25,238 bases of DNA, taken from Candidatus Pacearchaeota archaeon (GTDB lineage Archaea > Nanobdellota > Nanobdellia > Pacearchaeales > GW2011-AR1). The position numbers were made by a program, and so were the translations under genes. Where the stretch lies: positions 1 to 25,238 of the forward strand of contig JAGLIS010000065.1 of assembly GCA_023142835.1 (NCBI GenBank), read 5' to 3'. Positions 23,901-25,238 of the stretch are shown here, in pieces; within the stretch, counting starts at the first letter, position 1, and each line of letters starts with the position of its first letter. The notes below the pieces were generated by a model. The model searched no databases. It was not told where the DNA came from and saw nothing but the letters and a program-made list of their open reading frames with translations.

Positions 23901-24904
23901 ATGCCGTCTAATTCTTCTAATTCTGTGTAGATGTTTTCTATGAAGTTTCGGTTTTCGTCTAAGTGAGTTGCGTCTACGATGTCGATTATTATTTGGAATG
24001 TTTGGGTTGAGAGATGGGGGATGTTCCAGGTGACTTTGTCGATTAGTCCGTCGGAATCTTCATCTTCCGTTTTGAAATCTAAGTATTTATTTTCTTCAAC
24101 CCAATAAATATGTATGTCCTCTTTGTTGTCAGTTATTTCGTTCACCTCGCTAAATGCTATTACATTTTCATAATGGATTTCTGAAGAAACTGTCACTTCT
24201 TTCTTTGTCTTGGAAATTGTTTTTTCTGTTTTTTCCGGGGCTGGTGTTGTATATTCTATCTCGACATCTTCTTCTATATTTGTTATTAAAAGAGATTTTT
24301 GTTTTTCTTCAGATAATAAATTGTAAACCGAGTCCACTAATGAGTTTTTTACTTTGAACTGTATATCGTCTCCGCCAGTTACTTTAATGTTTTCTGATGA
24401 CTTTGGAATTTTTAGGGAAATTTTTTCGGAAGATGATTCTATTTTCTGTTTCCATTTTACGGGTTTGCCGACGATTATTTGTTGTGAATCGGTTGGTTCC
24501 TCTGATGTGAAATTTTTTATCTGTGGTGCTTGCTCTAATTTAATTTTTTCTATAGGAATGTATACTTTATTTGTTCTAGTAGTTTCTGTTTCTTTCACTG
24601 TAAAAATTATTTCTTTCGAATCATCTTCATATTTTATGCTTATATGATATTCGCCGATTATTTCTGGCTGAAATATAAAATAATGTTTATCTGATTTGTG
24701 CACAAATGTTTGGGCAGGGGTCTGAATTTTTAACAGGTATTCTCCGATGTCTCCGATGTCGATTGTTATTTTCTCTCCCAAATTGTATATCGGATTTTCG
24801 CTTGCAGAGGTCATCGCCATAAAAAAAAGTGATGTTAATCCTATTAAAATTGATATAATCATTATCCCCATTGCCCCTATTTTTAACATACATTTTTTAT
24901 TCAT
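17978..24904 (-). CDS. Giant surface protein, 2308 aa, Ig-like repeat array with CARDB and shared C-terminal module
   Basis: The N-terminal hydrophobic segment (IGAMGIMIISILIGLTSLFF, ~9-28) is a signal peptide or anchor. Residues ~140-421 repeat the head module of the 2126-residue protein: GKPVKWKQKI, YTTPAPEKTEK, IYWVEENKYLDF, LSTQTFQIII, HLDENRNFIENIYTELEELD, PQDTFDLKI. A Trp-rich jelly-roll-like part follows (~425-570). Then ~575-2005 is a long array of ~90-100-residue Ig-like domains, broken at ~768-941 by a different domain (WSARWYETSTSNYT ... HYWDDLRLSF). Repeats alternate two types, one with NNFTxxxxDGxYNWTVNCSD, one with YWNVTCxDxAxNTNTSET. A CARDB domain lies at ~2010-2117 (TINATVYNLGGVDVSLVEIN, ELSESNNNASKN). 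The last ~190 residues match the small paralogues, ending TTAAFYIEIN. Probably a long cell-surface stalk or adhesin. No C-terminal helix, so it is N-anchored or secreted. Confidence 0.88.
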   Translation of the reverse strand: MNKKCMLKIGAMGIMIISILIGLTSLFFMAMTSASENPIYNLGEKITIDIGDIGEYLLKIQTPAQTFVHKSDKHYFIFQPEIIGEYHISIKYEDDSKEIIFTVKETETTRTNKVYIPIEKIKLEQAPQIKNFTSEEPTDSQQIIVGKPVKWKQKIESSSEKISLKIPKSSENIKVTGGDDIQFKVKNSLVDSVYNLLSEEKQKSLLITNIEEDVEIEYTTPAPEKTEKTISKTKKEVTVSSEIHYENVIAFSEVNEITDNKEDIHIYWVEENKYLDFKTEDEDSDGLIDKVTWNIPHLSTQTFQIIIDIVDATHLDENRNFIENIYTELEELDGIWKQIPNEHYVRVTFEKELNFWNDITIYAKGNGGIEVYEKDSTKKIADFGEISSEGTYQIFLTELSTPQDTFDLKILGNIELDYIVDPTTTTKNPSAFTDSGNDWSNEGNAYADGGGYAEATDYKETGVVYYNYNFAIPAGSAIDSVRVRTDYLIEDADDYFNLDVSWDGGSTWSSAHALPNHQTEATEWTNVTSDTTWTISTLSNANFRVRMNAIKSGSAANWYRIDYIPVEVIYTEPVSALAVYLNLSDNFVSDSRTMNLTFTPTTGTSFINCSLWDNSTGIFAYNQTNSTSITNNTINSINKTYNSDDSFLWNIRCCDTTNCTFDSLNQTFSIDTAFPTVSLISPSDDNFTDSNQGINFTYSVTDAGDIANCSLIVDNVKMVTDTTITEGTTQNFDYFLSNGLHNWTINCTDTAGNENTTTPRSINVSVASTDWSARWYETSTSNYTSSAGINLANSRDSTENNVVMSVPADDYVTLVDAVSPYIGGDGAFITSGTVDISGVFSTDKQNQEYITWKVYISNSSGDTLICQSGDDYTDGTLLTNTNIGTYSPTDCVNPSNLSLQSTDRIRLIINAYNNFGSAKTVTHYWDDLRLSFIEFADFYSLGSVDVNMAYPTTDLNILSSDSFNITCEVNCIGGRCINTDVYVQYNTSTTAWTNIGASGNMILAGVETNPHSLGNVNSTSQITNFTIDANIDSTSNIRCIAESDYSDKNGTTIKEVIISAANQAPSVNLIDPEDNNWSNTNSMILYYNASDDNNLIANCSLYINGAFNRSNSTIVNDGGENNFTISGWTDGQYNWTVNCSDTTGLSTQPSERTFYIDTAFPQFILDYPGIDQIISQSGINFNFSVTDNLDSSLICNLTVDGSIIDPSFAATSGVYTNRTHSLTIGDHLWNVTCQDNAGNTNTSATQNFSIVDIPPTINLLTQDYNWFNTSSITLEYNTTDNNQIVNCSLYINGIFNQSNQTIINESDTNNFSISASDGIYNWTVNCSDDASLTTQPTEKNFYIDTIAPTVDSNLPANPSTLLYSDVHFNFTATDALGSINCNITINSQIADPSFSANNGSLTDRLISDLTDGEKYWNVTCWDQANNTNTSETRLVNITEYPSVILDTDDNESYNITTVDLYYTPTDNTNFSSCSLYINGVLNQTNQTTVINGAQNNFTLTAGSGYYNWSVSCTDLIGLTNQTSNKSFTVDLAKPTISLFAPTDEASIYNSLVNFNYSVNDDLDSNIDCNLTINGIVENQTIAIDEAYTIIPITFVQGGTKYWNVTCQDDAGNTNTSETKNFTLFLPPTVNLVYPDSDEWINISDITFIYNVSDGNDDILNASLILNGEANKSNESIITNNQENNFTLNGLLDGQYNWTVNVTDNEESTGTDTARTFYIDTQEPNVTLFSPAQDEVITTNNITFNFSAEDNLADELVCNLTIGDIGDPATLENFNVTNGSVETKYILRGDGNYTWFVECLDKANNYNISNQINFSVVAPPTVILDSPAEDSRTNLTTTNFEYTPYDAIGITKCDLYIDGVFNDTDEDIEKNVPNFFNGIEINEGEHNWTIECLDADLNPNSQSLNVFYIDLTPPAITLNSPDNDTGVDANNNILFNWTSVDTLDTLLTCDLIVDGVVEKNDVLTTSGFPSTESISGLSLGPHSWNVTCWDQVDNTNTSKTRIFNYTYPDFSINESGINFSITSPTEEESTTINATVYNLGGVDVSLVEINFYEGNPLTTGVQIGSTQEVSIDAFGSTTASVNWDATIGGAEIFVVSDPSNSFTELSESNNNASKNISVASWHFFYGDINSDSEFKLEDSTNSKIIRWDESNLTSANIYVTDYDSEIDWTSLQAIGKDTSGLNSTDDIIEIDSILEMTSFGDSLESLYLNGEEINETQTFLVFKNYISNVPVSVSINNSNFKTGILWDTSDDTNTEYDSTEKEDIIFITNTNINTAGTYGVTDYELRVPAKLREYNTTDQTTAAFYIEIN
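18893..23180 (-). repeat. Tandem Ig-like repeat region of the 2308-aa protein
   Basis: Around a dozen units of ~270-320 bp. At DNA level recurring plus-strand phrases include GTTTCGGAGGTGTTTGT, CAAGTTACGTTCCAGTATTTT and GGTCCAGTTGTA. Two alternating unit types suggest duplication in pairs, with one unrelated interruption near 22080-22600. Such repeats favour copy-number change by recombination and are prone to misassembly. Confidence 0.75.
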
Positions 24905-24916
24905 TTTATTAGATTT

Positions 24917-25156
24917 TTATTTAACTTGCCAGAGATTTATTCTTCCTACTCGGAATCCGATAATTTTATTATCAATTTGTAGCTTGAGACACCTTGTCTG
25001 AACTGAGTGCCATGACTTTTTTATTATGTCAGAAATTTCTTGCGTAGCTACGGGATGTGATGTTGACTTCAAAGTATTAAAAATATCTTCTTGAATTTTA
25101 TCTGTTTTCTCTTTTTTGTTTTTGCGATTGGTCGCACTATCTATCATACGTTTCAT
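24917..25156 (-). CDS. Small winged-helix DNA-binding protein
   Basis: 79 residues (76 if Met at 25147 is the start). A charged lysine-rich N-terminus precedes a winged helix at ~20-79: EDIFNTLKSTSHPVATQEIS, DIIKKSWHSVQTRCLKLQID (turn plus recognition helix), then a wing NKIIGFRVGRINLWQVK. It ends 12 bp before the start of the 2308-residue gene on the same strand, so they probably share a transcript, and it is a candidate local regulator. A TATA-like ATATATAAAG (minus strand, 25171-25180) lies ~26 bp before 25147-25150, which favours the later Met and leaderless translation. Similar small HTH proteins are common in archaea; the exact family is not recognised. Confidence 0.75.
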   Translation of the reverse strand: MKRMIDSATNRKNKKEKTDKIQEDIFNTLKSTSHPVATQEISDIIKKSWHSVQTRCLKLQIDNKIIGFRVGRINLWQVK

Positions 25157-25170
25157 GGTACGTTATATCA

Positions 25171-25180
25171 CTTTATATAT
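25171..25180 (-). promoter_or_regulatory. TATA box of the HTH-2308-aa operon
   Basis: Minus-strand ATATATAAAG. It predicts transcription starting near 25150, at or just before the first methionines of the small winged-helix gene. No gene is seen from 25157 to the window end. Confidence 0.45.
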
Positions 25181-25238
25181 GTTGGGACTAAAATGAAATT
25201 TTAAATTATATAGAAGAGTTTATTAAATTTGTAACCTT

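Overview
The window reads as a piece of an AT-rich archaeal genome, probably a DPANN lineage of the Pacearchaeota/Woesearchaeota kind. The evidence is archaeal-type ribosomal proteins (eL21, eL18, uS13/uS4/uS11 in archaeal order), RNA polymerase subunits F and D, TATA-box promoters about 26 bp before many start codons (leaderless mRNAs), and very large Asn-rich, N-glycosylation-sequon-rich surface proteins. The taxon is inferred from protein style; there is no rRNA here to confirm it.

Layout. (1) 1-1416 is accessory DNA: the 3' part of a type I restriction specificity subunit (HsdS), then a small tail-anchored membrane ORF broken at an A8 run. (2) 1417-7797 (-) encodes a 2126-residue surface protein with a cytoplasmic head, a transmembrane anchor, Ig-like/PKD-like modules and BspA-type (DUF285) repeats. 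It ends, unusually, in a ~225-residue segment with two DNA-binding-like helix-turn-helix repeats. The gene is bracketed by ~62-bp direct repeats. (3) 8232-13053 (+) is a core information-processing cluster: eL21, RpoF, DUF655, uS13, uS4, uS11, RpoD, tRNA-Leu, a tRNA-like element, eL18, uL13, uS9. Most junctions overlap by 1-4 nt, but several carry structured or promoter-bearing spacers. (4) 13061-14648 holds a methyltransferase frameshifted at another A8 run, a Recombinase-domain protein lacking the catalytic resolvase domain, and a small cysteine-containing membrane protein. The last two diverge from one symmetric TATA box. (5) 14754-17289 (-) holds three secreted proteins, two of them paralogues. 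(6) 17445-17981 (+) is a winged-helix regulator divergent from the surface genes, with palindromic operator candidates between. (7) 17978-24904 (-) encodes a 2308-residue surface protein: a head module shared with the 2126-residue protein, an array of Ig-like repeats, a CARDB domain, and a C-terminal module shared with the two small paralogues. A small winged-helix protein lies directly upstream.

How it fits together. The central cluster makes translation and transcription machinery. The two flanks form a surface-protein neighbourhood built from shared, shuffled modules, and each part is tied to a helix-turn-helix protein: one divergent, one upstream in the same direction, and one fused to the surface protein itself. 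The most unusual object is that adhesin-HTH fusion. I see no CRISPR array, no complete insertion sequence and no replication origin.
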